DNA of 64,000 nt from Pontiellaceae bacterium B1224 (GCA_029432815.1 JAROBA010000001.1:124001-188000); one strand, 5' to 3'; numbered from the stretch's first letter, positions 47,527-57,800 are shown. Numbers and translations: made by a program. The notes: a model not told the origin generated them from the sequence alone.

Positions 47527-50500
47527 TTAAGTTTCTTCAGAAGCTTTGATCCCAATCTTCAGCTCGCCTAAATCTACAGGCTTCTCTGGATTCACTCCAT
47601 CGGCAAGCTCCGGCACCTCAACCTCAACCTTCAGCTCGCCTACCTGTTCTCCAAACGGATTCTTTCCGGGCTTCGAATCAGTGCGTTCAATAACCGTTAC
47701 ATTCAACTCATACCGACCAGGCTCTACGTTTTCGATGCTAAACGATCCGCCCTCACCAACATTCGCGGAATAGTTCCGTTTGAGTTCTCTTTCTTTCAGG
47801 TTGGCTTTGGTTAAGGAGAGAAAGGTCATGTGCTTCCCATCGCCATCCCATCTGCACTGGCCAACAACCTGACGGCCCTCTTTTCTGAAATTCATCTCGA
47901 ACACCCCCACATCGATTGGCGTATCCAGATACTTCACCCCTTCAGGCAGTTCTGGCACCTCCACATCTGCCGATGCCGACCCTATTAACTTATGAGATGG
48001 ACCATTGCGCCTCTCACCTTTCTCATACATGGATACACTCATTGAGTAATCCCCGGGTGGAATATTATCAAGTTGGAACCTGCCGTCATCCCCCACCTCA
48101 CCCAGATAAGCTAGAGGGGTGATAACTTTTCTTTCTCCATCCTCAAGTTTCATCTTTGAAAGAGTAATTTTTATCGTACCCGAGAGACTTGGATCCCAAA
48201 CACATTGGCCGGATATGGTCCCCCCCGTACCCCCCAGCTCTAAAACCAGCTTTTCCCCGGCATCTATTTTATACGCGGAACTTCCAGACATCATCCTCTC
48301 CCCGCTGGAATAGATTACTTTCCTCCCCACCTTATACTCACCGGCCGGCACCCTAGGAAAAACGAATTCTCCATCGTCATTGCATCGAGCCGAAGTCCAT
48401 TGCATCAACTTTTTAGAATCGAATGAGAAGTCATTATTCATAAACATTATAGGCTCCCCGGCTCCCGGACGGTCACCCATCATTAATCGGCCAGATATGC
48501 TTGCCCACGGTATTAGATGAATTGTGCCACCTGCAGCAGCAAATGCATCCAGGTCGCCCTCCCAATACCCTTGATCACAGGAAATATACAACCGATACGG
48601 AAGCTCCTCTTTAGACGGAAAAGAAAACTGCCCCAGACTTCCCGTGACAGCTGAACCCTCACGATCATGCTCATCTATAACACCCTCATACAGCGTAATC
48701 ATACCCTCCGCCCTCAATAAGGCCACCATCGCCCCGGCGACCGGTTGAGAATCATGCCCCAGCACCGTCCCCTCTATTCCCCCACCGGGTTCCAGCTTGA
48801 CTTTAAACTCAATATGTTCGACATCTACAGCCACTTGTTTTGTTCTGACCGTCTTATATCCATCCGCCCGAACCCGTATGACGCGGGCAACATGACTCCC
48901 CCCGCTGAATTCATGTTCCCATCGGCCATTCTTACCTTCTGTTGAATAGCGGCTAACGTCAAACCATTGCCGGCCGACGTCTCCTCCCTCATCCCAAATT
49001 CTGCCTTCATCAACCTTAAAGCGGGGTATCGGAAGCCCGGTCTCGGCATCAGTTACAGTGAGGATCACTTTTGCCCCTTTCTTCAATGTCACGACATGAA
49101 CGTCATCCACTCCCTGACTAGGAGAATAGGATTGAGCACCCTCCCATAGCTTTCCTTTAGCAGAAATACCAAACTGAACGGGCTCGGGCGGTCCCACCCA
49201 AACAGCCTCACCCTTCACATCCGTTTCCATTCGCCCTTCAAGAGTCTGATTCTCCCTCCACGTATCGGGGCTGATTGTCGCCCCTTCGATCGGCTTACCC
49301 TCCGTATCCACAACCCGGAATTTAAAGAGCACTCCCGGCTTTAAGATAAAATCAATGGGTTCAATTTCCGGCCCTGCCATCGTTTTCTTGATCAGCTGCG
49401 GCGCATACCCTTCTGCCGTCACCGTCAGAACCAATTCAACTCCCGGAATGCCATATATCATATACCGTCCCTCGGCATCGGTATACGTTGGCTTAAAATC
49501 AATATTATAGTGACTCCCCCCTTCCGCCACCTTTGCATTTTCAATCGGATTACCTTCCTGATCTTTCACCTGACCGGACAGTACAACAGCCCGTTTAAGT
49601 ACCGCTCTGGCCTCATACCCAAGAGGACTATAGCCTTCAGCCCACATATCATGATAATATCCCGGCTTCTTCCAGCGGACATCGATCTTTGCACCGGGAG
49701 CCGCGCATACAGGAGGACTGGTCCAACGGCCTTCCTCATCGGTAACGACACGCTTCATATGCCCCATCCCCGGATGGCCTACCGTTCCTAGATCCGGACC
49801 TGCATCAATCCGGATTAGTCCGGTGGCATTCGCCATGGGCTGTCCGTCTTCATCAACCACAATCCCCCCCACGGTCCGGGAGGGACTAAGAATGGCTACG
49901 ATTTCAGCATCCTGCGTCCGGCCCATTCCATAATCATTTTTGTACAGGTTGGAGGCATATCCTTCCTTCGCAACCAACACGGAACGCTGCAACAGCATGC
50001 CTCCCTGTACTGCCGGAGTAAGAGCGACTCTGCCTTCCTCGTCGGTCTGCATCTCAACAGTACAGTTGAGCAAATGTGAGTCCAGAATCACCGTGGCATC
50101 CGATATCGGCTCACCGGCCAGATCAACCACCCGCACGTGCGTTAAAAAATCCTCTTTCTTTTCCGAGGGTAGTTTTATTCCGTCACGCGGTTCAAAACGC
50201 AATTCAGTCATCTCAAACCAGCCCTCTTCGGTCTTTCCGGCTTTAACGTGCATATCAAGATAACCTAAGCGCTGTTTTCTAATTTTCATTTCAGGCATCC
50301 GCTCAGTCAGATCAATACGCAGCGTATGCTCCCTGCCGTCTACCTTGAGGTCTTTCATAAAAAGAACCGTTACATCTTCGCTGTTTTCCCGCGAAAATAC
50401 CAAAACCGGCTCATCGGGATGCTCTGCATCCAACCCATCTGCGCGATAGGTAACCTCCATTATCGACAGCTTTTTAGGCCAGATCCATAGTCCAATCGGA

Positions 50501-51765
50501 TAGTGAACGACAGCTGGCTCCACTGGGTCCGGACTGATCAGGCGAAATGCATCATCATTCATTTCAAATCGCCAATAGGGCGATCCAGATTCATGCGACC
50601 AGGGCATTTGCAGATTAATGCCCACACCAACTTCGGGCTTCGATTCTCCTTTATCACTGGCCACAGCCATACAGATGGCGGTCAGCATTAATAACGATGC
50701 AATGGACAAGACGCTCATCCGTTTATGCTGGCGATAGTTTTCGCCCATGATCCGGACAATGCGTTTCCCTAGCGAACTGCGTTGTTCTGTAATCCCGATC
50801 GATGCACAGACAAAAGCGGCACTTCTCTGCTGCGCTTCTTCGACCACCCTCAGGATGCTCTCGCTATACTGCTTTCTTCGGCTTCCGCAATGAGCAATCG
50901 CCAGGTCATCACATGCCAGCTCCCGTTCATGGCGAATGCGCCGGTTAGCCAACCAGACCAACGGATGAAAAAAGAATAGCATCTGAACCACGATCTGGAC
51001 GGCATTAACCATTAGGTCCATCCGTTTGATGTGGGCGAGTTCATGCAACAGCACCGGTTCACGCGCTTCAGCATCCCATGCATCAAGCATCTGCCGGGAA
51101 ATCAGCAGCACCGGGCGCAGAAAACCAAATACACAGGGCGTACGGAACCGCCCGCTTTCATCACATTCAAAAACCTTCACCTTGTGGCGCACACCAGCCT
51201 GTTGACGCAGCGCATTGAATTCCTCGAGAAAGGCAGAATCCGTAACCCGGGAACAACGTCGAAGTGCGAGAAGCGCACGGACAACCCACACCAGAACAAG
51301 TCCAACCAATAGAAAAACCACGCCCGCCCAACCTAGAACCAGTCTTACAGTGAGCGGCATGGGAGCTCGGAGCGGAGCGGTTACGTTTGGAACTTCAGCA
51401 CGCGGATGGGCCGGAGTGGTCGGCATCACCTGCTCAGGTTTTGGCACTTCAACCACTTCCACCTTTTTGATAACAACCGGTTGTGTCGGGGCTACTACCA
51501 GAGTCGAAGACTTTTTAAACACCGAGGTAACCGAAGCTTCCGCCACCTTTTCAACATGACCGCTCAGTCCAATCGGCAGTTGTAGATTGACAGGAAAACA
51601 GAGGCGCAGCAGCACCGTGCACCACAGCAGATACCGAAAGCTGGCCGACAGGCGTCGACAGAAAAATGAAACCACCCAAAGCGCAACGATAAGAACCGTG
51701 AGCTGCCAGCTCAGACTCCATAGCAAACTCCCCAAACATTCCCCCAAATCCAATACCGAACTCAT
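47527..51765 (-). CDS. BlaR1/MecR1-type M56 membrane metallopeptidase with carboxypeptidase-regulatory-like repeats
   Basis: 1412 residues. The first 350 contain membrane segments and the M56 zinc site LLHELAHIKRMD (near 240) with the third ligand region RHERELACDD, as in BlaR1. A further membrane segment (about 355-370) precedes the outside part. In BlaR1 that part is a penicillin-binding sensor; here it holds about six copies of a carboxypeptidase-regulatory-like (Ig-like) repeat, for example VVDEDGQPMANATGLI, VDTEGKPIEGATISPD and GHDSQPVAGAMVALL. So it likely senses something other than beta-lactam. The gene overlaps the BlaI stop by four bases. Confidence 0.85.
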   Translation of the reverse strand: MSSVLDLGECLGSLLWSLSWQLTVLIVALWVVSFFCRRLSASFRYLLWCTVLLRLCFPVNLQLPIGLSGHVEKVAEASVTSVFKKSSTLVVAPTQPVVIKKVEVVEVPKPEQVMPTTPAHPRAEVPNVTAPLRAPMPLTVRLVLGWAGVVFLLVGLVLVWVVRALLALRRCSRVTDSAFLEEFNALRQQAGVRHKVKVFECDESGRFRTPCVFGFLRPVLLISRQMLDAWDAEAREPVLLHELAHIKRMDLMVNAVQIVVQMLFFFHPLVWLANRRIRHERELACDDLAIAHCGSRRKQYSESILRVVEEAQQRSAAFVCASIGITEQRSSLGKRIVRIMGENYRQHKRMSVLSIASLLMLTAICMAVASDKGESKPEVGVGINLQMPWSHESGSPYWRFEMNDDAFRLISPDPVEPAVVHYPIGLWIWPKKLSIMEVTYRADGLDAEHPDEPVLVFSRENSEDVTVLFMKDLKVDGREHTLRIDLTERMPEMKIRKQRLGYLDMHVKAGKTEEGWFEMTELRFEPRDGIKLPSEKKEDFLTHVRVVDLAGEPISDATVILDSHLLNCTVEMQTDEEGRVALTPAVQGGMLLQRSVLVAKEGYASNLYKNDYGMGRTQDAEIVAILSPSRTVGGIVVDEDGQPMANATGLIRIDAGPDLGTVGHPGMGHMKRVVTDEEGRWTSPPVCAAPGAKIDVRWKKPGYYHDMWAEGYSPLGYEARAVLKRAVVLSGQVKDQEGNPIENAKVAEGGSHYNIDFKPTYTDAEGRYMIYGIPGVELVLTVTAEGYAPQLIKKTMAGPEIEPIDFILKPGVLFKFRVVDTEGKPIEGATISPDTWRENQTLEGRMETDVKGEAVWVGPPEPVQFGISAKGKLWEGAQSYSPSQGVDDVHVVTLKKGAKVILTVTDAETGLPIPRFKVDEGRIWDEGGDVGRQWFDVSRYSTEGKNGRWEHEFSGGSHVARVIRVRADGYKTVRTKQVAVDVEHIEFKVKLEPGGGIEGTVLGHDSQPVAGAMVALLRAEGMITLYEGVIDEHDREGSAVTGSLGQFSFPSKEELPYRLYISCDQGYWEGDLDAFAAAGGTIHLIPWASISGRLMMGDRPGAGEPIMFMNNDFSFDSKKLMQWTSARCNDDGEFVFPRVPAGEYKVGRKVIYSSGERMMSGSSAYKIDAGEKLVLELGGTGGTISGQCVWDPSLSGTIKITLSKMKLEDGERKVITPLAYLGEVGDDGRFQLDNIPPGDYSMSVSMYEKGERRNGPSHKLIGSASADVEVPELPEGVKYLDTPIDVGVFEMNFRKEGRQVVGQCRWDGDGKHMTFLSLTKANLKERELKRNYSANVGEGGSFSIENVEPGRYELNVTVIERTDSKPGKNPFGEQVGELKVEVEVPELADGVNPEKPVDLGELKIGIKASEET

Positions 51766-52139
51766 GACTCTTCCCTCTTATGTTCATCTATCAGCTTCTT
51801 CAGTGATGCAATTTCATCTTCATTCAATTTCCGGCGCTCGGCCAAATGGGCAAACAGTGGAGCCAACCCATCGTCCATCACAGTAGAGAAAAAGGATTCA
51901 ATGGCCTCAGAGACAATCCGCTTCTGTTTAACACAGGGTTGATAGAGACAAAGCGGCCCCAGTTTTTCGCGCTTCAGGAAGCCCTTCTTCACAATGCGAT
52001 CCAGCATCGTTTTAACGGTCTGGTATTCCCATTCCCGCTCCTCCGCAGCCGCCTCATAAATCTGCCGGGCCGTACTTTTGCCCTTTTCCCAACAGAGATT
52101 CATGATCATCCATTCCGCTTTCGAGAGTTCCCTACCCAT
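51762..52139 (-). CDS. BlaI/MecI family transcriptional repressor
   Basis: 125 residues: winged helix (LSKAEWMIMNLCWEKGKSTARQIYEAAAEEREWEYQTVKTMLDRIVKKGFL) and a C-terminal dimerisation helix. Family members repress their own operon and are cleaved by the M56 partner on signal. The start is preceded by GGAGG with good spacing. An inverted-repeat operator candidate lies 31-60 bases upstream. Its only partner here is the downstream M56 gene; no beta-lactamase follows, so the regulated function lies elsewhere or is the receptor itself. Confidence 0.9.
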   Translation of the reverse strand: MGRELSKAEWMIMNLCWEKGKSTARQIYEAAAEEREWEYQTVKTMLDRIVKKGFLKREKLGPLCLYQPCVKQKRIVSEAIESFFSTVMDDGLAPLFAHLAERRKLNEDEIASLKKLIDEHKREES

Positions 52140-52157
52140 AACAGCCTCCGATTAGTT

Positions 52158-52183
52158 TGTAGCGACATCACTACATTTGTGGT
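52158..52183. promoter_or_regulatory. BlaI-type operator candidate
   Basis: ACTACA-TT-TGTGGT (52170-52183) is one base from a perfect inverted repeat and fits the TACAnnTGTA BlaI/MecI consensus. An overlapping TGTAG-8-CTACA repeat starts at 52158. It is 31 to 45 bases before the BlaI start, typical of autoregulation. Confidence 0.6.
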
Positions 52184-52292
52184 AGATGATCTGCAACAAT
52201 AAAACTTCTCAATTTTCAAAGAGTACAAATCGGCATGAAATCTCATCCCGGATGGGTAGCAAAGAAGCTTTAGATAAAGCGCCCGGTTTTAA

Positions 52293-53684
52293 TCAACCAA
52301 ACATGGTCGATCCGTCGGCCAGGTCGTAACAGGCCACCATATAGGGATGGGTCTCATCGTATTCGGTTAAGGGCTTTGGATCGCTGCACACCCCGATTTC
52401 ACGGACCTCCGTACCTTTTCGACCGAGACGGGCGTCGCCGAACTGGTTTCTGAATTCCTCCGCCAACACGCCGATTTCCGCAACCACGTCCGGATGTGCG
52501 GCCTGAAGGTCCTGGGTTTCGCCCACGTCATCGCGGAGATTAAACAGCGCGGTCGCCTCGTTGTTTTCTGAACCGTCCGGATTCCAGCCGGTTTTGCAGA
52601 AGTGCAGTTTCCAGTCGTCCATGCGCACCGCTTCCAGATTGGTATCTTTGTAATAGGCAAACACCTTGCGCTTAGTCGGCCTGCCTTCCAGCATCGTATC
52701 CGCGAGCGAAATACTGTCTCGCGAAACAGTTCCAGACATTGGAACTCCGGCAATTTCTGAAAGCGTGCTGTAAAGATCCATCGCGGACGCAATCCCCTCG
52801 CAGGTGGATCCCTTCTCAATCTTTCCCGGCCAGCGCATGATGCACGGGACGCGGAGCCCGCCTTCATAGGTCTGTGCTTTGGTCCCGCGCAGCGGGGCGT
52901 TGCTTCCGCCCTCATCCATCGCGCGCGATCCATTGTCGGAGGTAAAGATCAGCAGCGTATCGTCTTTAATGCCCAGCCGCTCCAGTTCCGTATCAATCAT
53001 ACGCAACGCCCAGTCGATGCAGCCGACGGCCCCGCCGTAAGCACCGTTGCGGGACTTATCGAGAAACGGTTTCGGAACAAACAACGGTACATGCACATAC
53101 ATGTGGGCGAAGTAGAGGAAGAACGGATGCTCCCGATCCCGGCGGATAAACTGCAGTGCCTCATCCACATAGCGCTCCGTGAGCCCATGCTGATCCGGCT
53201 GCTGCTGAATCACTTCATCATTGCGCAACAAAGGCAAAGGCGGGTGATCCAGAAAGGTTACCTGCCGCCCCATATCATTGCTGTACGGCAGTCCGAAATA
53301 TTCATTGAATCCATGTTGAGTCGGGAGAAATTCAGGCTGATCCCCGCAATGCCACTTGCCGATAATCTTGGTGTCATACCCGACCGATTTAAGCTGCGTG
53401 GCAATCGTGGATTCTTTGGGATTCAGCCCCTGCGCCTGACCGGGAAAAAGTACCTGATAATCGCCGAAGCCGATGCGCTGCGAATAACACCCCGTCAACA
53501 TTGCCGCCCGCGAAGCGGAACACACCGGCGCCGCCATATAAAAATCGGTAAAGCGCATGCCCTCCCTCGCGAGCTGATCCAGATGCGGCGTGTCGTTGCG
53601 TTCCGACCCGTAGCAGCTCAAATCGCCATAGCCAAGATCATCGCAGTTAATCAAAATAATATTGGGTCTATCACCAGTACTCAT
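52293..53684 (-). CDS. S1-type sulfatase without a signal peptide
   Basis: Start at ATG 53684 (GGAG ten bases before). The protein begins MSTGDRPNIILINCDDLGYGD with no signal or lipobox. The active site is Cys55 in VCSASRAAMLTG, and GKWHCGDQ, FTSDNGSR and GGLRVPCIMRWPGK fit the family. 463 residues. It therefore seems to act in the cytoplasm on imported sulfated oligosaccharides, unless a longer start exists (TTG at 53711 does not add a signal peptide). Placed 66 bases downstream of the next sulfatase gene. One near-exact palindrome is at 52730-52744. Confidence 0.87.
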   Translation of the reverse strand: MSTGDRPNIILINCDDLGYGDLSCYGSERNDTPHLDQLAREGMRFTDFYMAAPVCSASRAAMLTGCYSQRIGFGDYQVLFPGQAQGLNPKESTIATQLKSVGYDTKIIGKWHCGDQPEFLPTQHGFNEYFGLPYSNDMGRQVTFLDHPPLPLLRNDEVIQQQPDQHGLTERYVDEALQFIRRDREHPFFLYFAHMYVHVPLFVPKPFLDKSRNGAYGGAVGCIDWALRMIDTELERLGIKDDTLLIFTSDNGSRAMDEGGSNAPLRGTKAQTYEGGLRVPCIMRWPGKIEKGSTCEGIASAMDLYSTLSEIAGVPMSGTVSRDSISLADTMLEGRPTKRKVFAYYKDTNLEAVRMDDWKLHFCKTGWNPDGSENNEATALFNLRDDVGETQDLQAAHPDVVAEIGVLAEEFRNQFGDARLGRKGTEVREIGVCSDPKPLTEYDETHPYMVACYDLADGSTMFG

Positions 53685-53750
53685 CGCTTTGTCGCTCCAA
53701 TCATAAAACAATCTATTCCCGAAAATGCAGAAGGCTACCTGAATTGAATT

Positions 53751-55190
53751 TTACTTTCCAGCGCTGATCTTCTCGTCCAGCTGCTGTGCCAGTTTTTCGC
53801 GTACGGCCTGATAGGCGGGATCGTTGATCCGATTTGTAAACTCCTGCGGATCGTTGGCTAGATCGTACAGCATGCCTTCACCGGTTTGCTGCCCCTTCTT
53901 GCGCCATTCGGTGTAGGCATAGCGCTCCGTCCGAACGGTATAACCGCCTGGAGAACCCATGATAAATTCGCAGGCTTTGGTTTTTGCTGAGGCATCATTC
54001 AGCTGAGCGCAAAGGCTGATGCCCGAAAGCTCGTGTTTGGGCAGAATACCTGCCAGCTCGCAGAGCGTGGGATAGACATCGATCAAACCGACCAGACCAC
54101 TTACCTGCTTCCCCTTCTCCTTTGCTCGGGGATCGAAAATGATTAGCGGCACCCGCTGGGCTTCTTCGAACATCGATGATTTATGCCAATGTCCGTGCTC
54201 ACCCAGCATGAAGCCCTGATCGCCCGCGAAGACAATGATGGTGTTGTCCGCCATCCCTCTTTCTTCCAATGCCTGGATCAACTCGCCCGCGAGCGAATCG
54301 ACAAAATGGATCGCGGCATAGTAGGCGTGGGTATAGTTCACCGCGTGCTCCTCCGGAATAAAGTTGTAGCCCGGCCCGGGGCGGTGCCAATTCACTGCCG
54401 GAATGTCGTCCCGGTCGTCGGCGGGTACGGCGGGGATTTTAATCTTTGAGGCGTCGATTGCGTCCCAATGCTTTTTCGGCACGATCATCGGCGGATGGGG
54501 GCGGTAGATGCCATAGGTCAGGAAGAAGGGCTTGCCGGTCTTTTCAGGGTTGTGGCGATCGAGCAGATCGATGGCCGCCACGAGCCCCTGGCCATCGGCC
54601 GACGCCTCGTCTTCTATTTCGGGAGCATGATACCAGATGCGCACGGCAGCGCTGTCGCGCGTACCCCAGCGCGTGCCTTTATCGATATTTCCCGGAACCG
54701 CATCCCAGCCCGTATTGTTGATGGCGATATCCCACGCTTCGGGGTCATCCGTGCCAGCCTTGCCGATGCCCGAGGGAATGTTCATGTGAAACACTTTTCC
54801 GACGCGCGCGGTTTTATATCCATTTTGCCTGAACAGGTGCGGCAACGAAGTCAGCCCGCCGACCATCTCGCCGAACGTATGCCCTTTGTTCCCGGTGTAG
54901 CCGGTTTCAAACGGATAGCGACCGGACAGCATGCTACCGCGGCTCGGTCCGCAGGTATGAAACTGGCAATAGGCATTCCCGAACACAACCCCCTTCTCTG
55001 CCAACGCATCGAGGTTGGGCGTGACCGCCAGCTCATCGCCATAGCACGCCAGACGATCGCCCAGATCATCCGCCATAATCAGCAGCACATTGGGTTTTGC
55101 CGTTTCAGCACGTACCGTGTGCCCGGCCAGCATCAGCCCCGCGACACCACACAGCGCAGCCCGCACCTGTTTTCGGATACCGATCTTCAT
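53751..55190 (-). CDS. Secreted iduronate-2-sulfatase-like S1 sulfatase
   Basis: Start at ATG 55190 after GAAGG; signal peptide (AALCGVAGLMLAGHTVRA). 479 residues. Active site Cys80 in HTCGPSRGSMLSG; calcium site LIMADDLGD; IYRPHPPMIVP, GDQGFMLGEHGHWHKSS and the pattern GYTVRTERYAYTEW are typical of the iduronate-2-sulfatase-like branch (often S1_7). Such enzymes desulfate uronate or hexose residues. Located between the cytoplasmic sulfatase and the SASA esterase gene. The substrate remains unproven. Confidence 0.9.
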   Translation of the reverse strand: MKIGIRKQVRAALCGVAGLMLAGHTVRAETAKPNVLLIMADDLGDRLACYGDELAVTPNLDALAEKGVVFGNAYCQFHTCGPSRGSMLSGRYPFETGYTGNKGHTFGEMVGGLTSLPHLFRQNGYKTARVGKVFHMNIPSGIGKAGTDDPEAWDIAINNTGWDAVPGNIDKGTRWGTRDSAAVRIWYHAPEIEDEASADGQGLVAAIDLLDRHNPEKTGKPFFLTYGIYRPHPPMIVPKKHWDAIDASKIKIPAVPADDRDDIPAVNWHRPGPGYNFIPEEHAVNYTHAYYAAIHFVDSLAGELIQALEERGMADNTIIVFAGDQGFMLGEHGHWHKSSMFEEAQRVPLIIFDPRAKEKGKQVSGLVGLIDVYPTLCELAGILPKHELSGISLCAQLNDASAKTKACEFIMGSPGGYTVRTERYAYTEWRKKGQQTGEGMLYDLANDPQEFTNRINDPAYQAVREKLAQQLDEKISAGK

Positions 55191-55246
55191 GGTCACCTTC
55201 TTCGTCGCCGTTCCTAAAGTTGTAATTTTCGGCAGTTCCGATTCAC

Positions 55247-57751
55247 TTACTCAGTCAAAAGCCTGAAGCGATAAAACGCTATTCCATTCGTCGAGGCGAC
55301 ATCCACCGCTAACGGAGACACCGACACCGATTCAATATTAGTCACCGCCTGCCAATCCGGATCGGCCAGGCTTTCAGTGGCTTCGAGCTGATACGCCTCT
55401 CCGATCAAGCCTGAAAACACCAATGACACAACCTGATTGCTTACTGAAAACCCCGTCGTCTCCAGCTCTGGGAACGCCTTTTCCAGCGACTCGAACCAGA
55501 GCTCCGCATGAGTCATGAGTCCACTGACTGAAAAATGAACATCATCGTGCCGATAGGCCTCTCCAGTGTCGGGATCATTCCCCACCAGTTCATCAGTGTC
55601 GGGACCGGCAAAAACATGGAGGTTATTTGCGATCACATCGAGCTGTGCATCAATGATGTTCTGATCAAAACCGAGATCCACATACGATGCCTGGGCGACG
55701 AGCCATGGAATATTCCAGCCCGCATCCATGCGCGATTGAGCAATGACGGATTCCAGACGCATCACATAATCCGCAGTTGATGTATCCCTCTTATTATCCC
55801 GCTCGCCCTGATGCCATAAAACCGCCCGGAATCCATTGATCCCCAAAGCCTGTACCGCGGTCTTCAAGTTGGGATAATTATCATTGGCGGCCACCGTCCA
55901 TTCATAGACTTCTGACCCACCGTCCGCGATTACAATGAATCCGACGGGAACATTCTCGGAGGCCGACAGCATATCACCGAGGAAGGGCCATGGCGCACCA
56001 CGGCTCCCGGAATTTGCCGATGGATTTTCGGGAAGGTCTTCAGCATGTTTCCAATGAGTGGAAGGAATTCCCATATAAGAAACCCGATCATCTTCCGCCT
56101 CGGAGCTTCCGCCGCCGAAGTTGGCCGCGTTGGACTGGCCGCACGTAATATAAATATCGCCTACACCGATGTGCTCAATCACAACGGTATCCACCACATC
56201 GGAGCCGTCGAGCAAACGAACCTCCAGTTGATACCACCCTTCCGTAACATCCAGCGTTCCGGCATAGGTGCCATCGGCAGGAGCCGCATCCATTGTGATC
56301 CATTCCGTATCGGTTCCATTCCCGTCAAGCGCCGTGAGCCGGGCCTGCACCTCGGTTCCATCGCCGGAGAACGTGCCCTCGATGGGAAGAACGGCCTGCC
56401 CGGCTAGATCGCGTTGGATAATCTGGCGGTCTTGAAGCGAGGAGATGGCAAGAACCGGTTCCGGCTGCGATTCCGCGCCCATATAACCTTCGATGGAAAT
56501 GGCGGTGATGGAGGTCCAGAGGTTCCCCTCCGGCGCACTGGTGATGTGTCCCCAATCCACCTCAATGCTGCCGGTTCCGTCAGCCGTCACATTCGTGAAT
56601 GTGTGCGAGACCGCCCCGTTTACACCCGCGTCCTGCACCGTGCCTACGAGCACCTGCACGGCTCCGCCGTTGACGCGAAAATCGCCGCCGTTCACGGCCT
56701 GCGACCACACGGTCACGTCATACGGTGCTCCTGCCGTAAGGTTCGAGAAGGTGATGGTGTTGTACACGCCGGTCGATGAGGTATCCGCGGCCTGGATCCC
56801 CAGAAAATCGCCATCCCGATCAGCCTCATGCAGGTCCCACGCTTTGCTGGAGCTCAGCCCCGACTGACTCGACCAATCCAGCGTCATCGTAACGGTTGTC
56901 ACATGGTTGCTGGAATCCACCAGATCATTCACAACATACGCTCCACCGGCCGGAAGGTCGGCCCCGGTTGACCCCGGCTCAACCCCATTCCAGATTGTGC
57001 CACCCTCTGTCGTTGTGCCGTTCGGTCCACCGGTGGCCCCGAAATCCACCTGAATGGTGGTCACAGGCAGCTCAGAAGGCGCTACAATCTGGAGTCCCTG
57101 AAGCGGCGAATAGGCGTTGGCCGTGCTGTCCACCATCACCGTAATGTAGTCATTGGTGCCCGTAACTGTGACCCGGTGTTTGGTATAGTTCAGTCCCTCG
57201 GCCCAGGTGTCGGTTCCCTCCGTTCCGGTTACCGCGGCAATCGATTGAACGGCCAGATTCGTCCATGCGCCGCTGTTGACGCCGACTGCCACATCATACG
57301 TGATGGCGAGGTTATCAGCCCGAACCAGCGAATAAACATCGTACTCCCCGGCCTCAAGCCCGGTGATCCGCACTGCGAGTGTCCGGTAATCACGGGCAAG
57401 CCAGTATTTCTGCATGAGGGTTGTTTCAAAGATTCCGAGCGCGGAAGAGATCGTAAACGTGTTCCTGAAATCCCCATACAAATCAGTCCAGTCTTCAACC
57501 GTCCCGCCGGGCCCGATCTCTGCCGCCAATCCGACATCCAGCGTGACCCCGGTCGCGGCCGAACCATCTGAATAGAGCAATCCGGATGTCGTATCACCCG
57601 TCACCGAATTCCATACGGTATCCGTTAATCCCGCCGGCGCGTTGTTTCCGTTGTAGGCGGTTCCATCGCCCATATTAAACTGAATCGACGACCCCGACGC
57701 TCCCCCTGCGATTGTGAGCGCGAAGGCTATGGCAGCTATTTGTTTTTTCAT
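55247..57751 (-). CDS. Secreted sialate O-acetylesterase-like (SASA) protein with N-terminal beta domains
   Basis: 834 residues, start at ATG 57751 after GGAG, signal peptide (QIAAIAFALTIAGGASG). The first 480 residues hold two jelly-roll-like beta domains (IQFNMGDGTAYNG...; IQVDFGATGGPNG...), each with Gly/Thr-rich repeats. The SASA domain follows, with the catalytic Ser in CGQSNAANF (near 536), VLWHQGERDN and the His in DDVHFSVSG. The shared C-terminal module closes it (AYQLEATESLADPDW...AFYRFRLLTE). The likely reaction is removal of acetyl groups from glycans. Confidence 0.82.
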   Translation of the reverse strand: MKKQIAAIAFALTIAGGASGSSIQFNMGDGTAYNGNNAPAGLTDTVWNSVTGDTTSGLLYSDGSAATGVTLDVGLAAEIGPGGTVEDWTDLYGDFRNTFTISSALGIFETTLMQKYWLARDYRTLAVRITGLEAGEYDVYSLVRADNLAITYDVAVGVNSGAWTNLAVQSIAAVTGTEGTDTWAEGLNYTKHRVTVTGTNDYITVMVDSTANAYSPLQGLQIVAPSELPVTTIQVDFGATGGPNGTTTEGGTIWNGVEPGSTGADLPAGGAYVVNDLVDSSNHVTTVTMTLDWSSQSGLSSSKAWDLHEADRDGDFLGIQAADTSSTGVYNTITFSNLTAGAPYDVTVWSQAVNGGDFRVNGGAVQVLVGTVQDAGVNGAVSHTFTNVTADGTGSIEVDWGHITSAPEGNLWTSITAISIEGYMGAESQPEPVLAISSLQDRQIIQRDLAGQAVLPIEGTFSGDGTEVQARLTALDGNGTDTEWITMDAAPADGTYAGTLDVTEGWYQLEVRLLDGSDVVDTVVIEHIGVGDIYITCGQSNAANFGGGSSEAEDDRVSYMGIPSTHWKHAEDLPENPSANSGSRGAPWPFLGDMLSASENVPVGFIVIADGGSEVYEWTVAANDNYPNLKTAVQALGINGFRAVLWHQGERDNKRDTSTADYVMRLESVIAQSRMDAGWNIPWLVAQASYVDLGFDQNIIDAQLDVIANNLHVFAGPDTDELVGNDPDTGEAYRHDDVHFSVSGLMTHAELWFESLEKAFPELETTGFSVSNQVVSLVFSGLIGEAYQLEATESLADPDWQAVTNIESVSVSPLAVDVASTNGIAFYRFRLLTE

Positions 57752-57800
57752 TGTACGTACTCCACGCAATGACATCCGGTTTATAAGAGTGGTCTGAATG

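Noticed and set aside
47527-51765. A true beta-lactam sensor (BlaR1)
   Set aside because: The M56 part fits, but no penicillin-binding domain (SxxK, KTG) is visible in the outside region, which is made of regulatory-like repeats.
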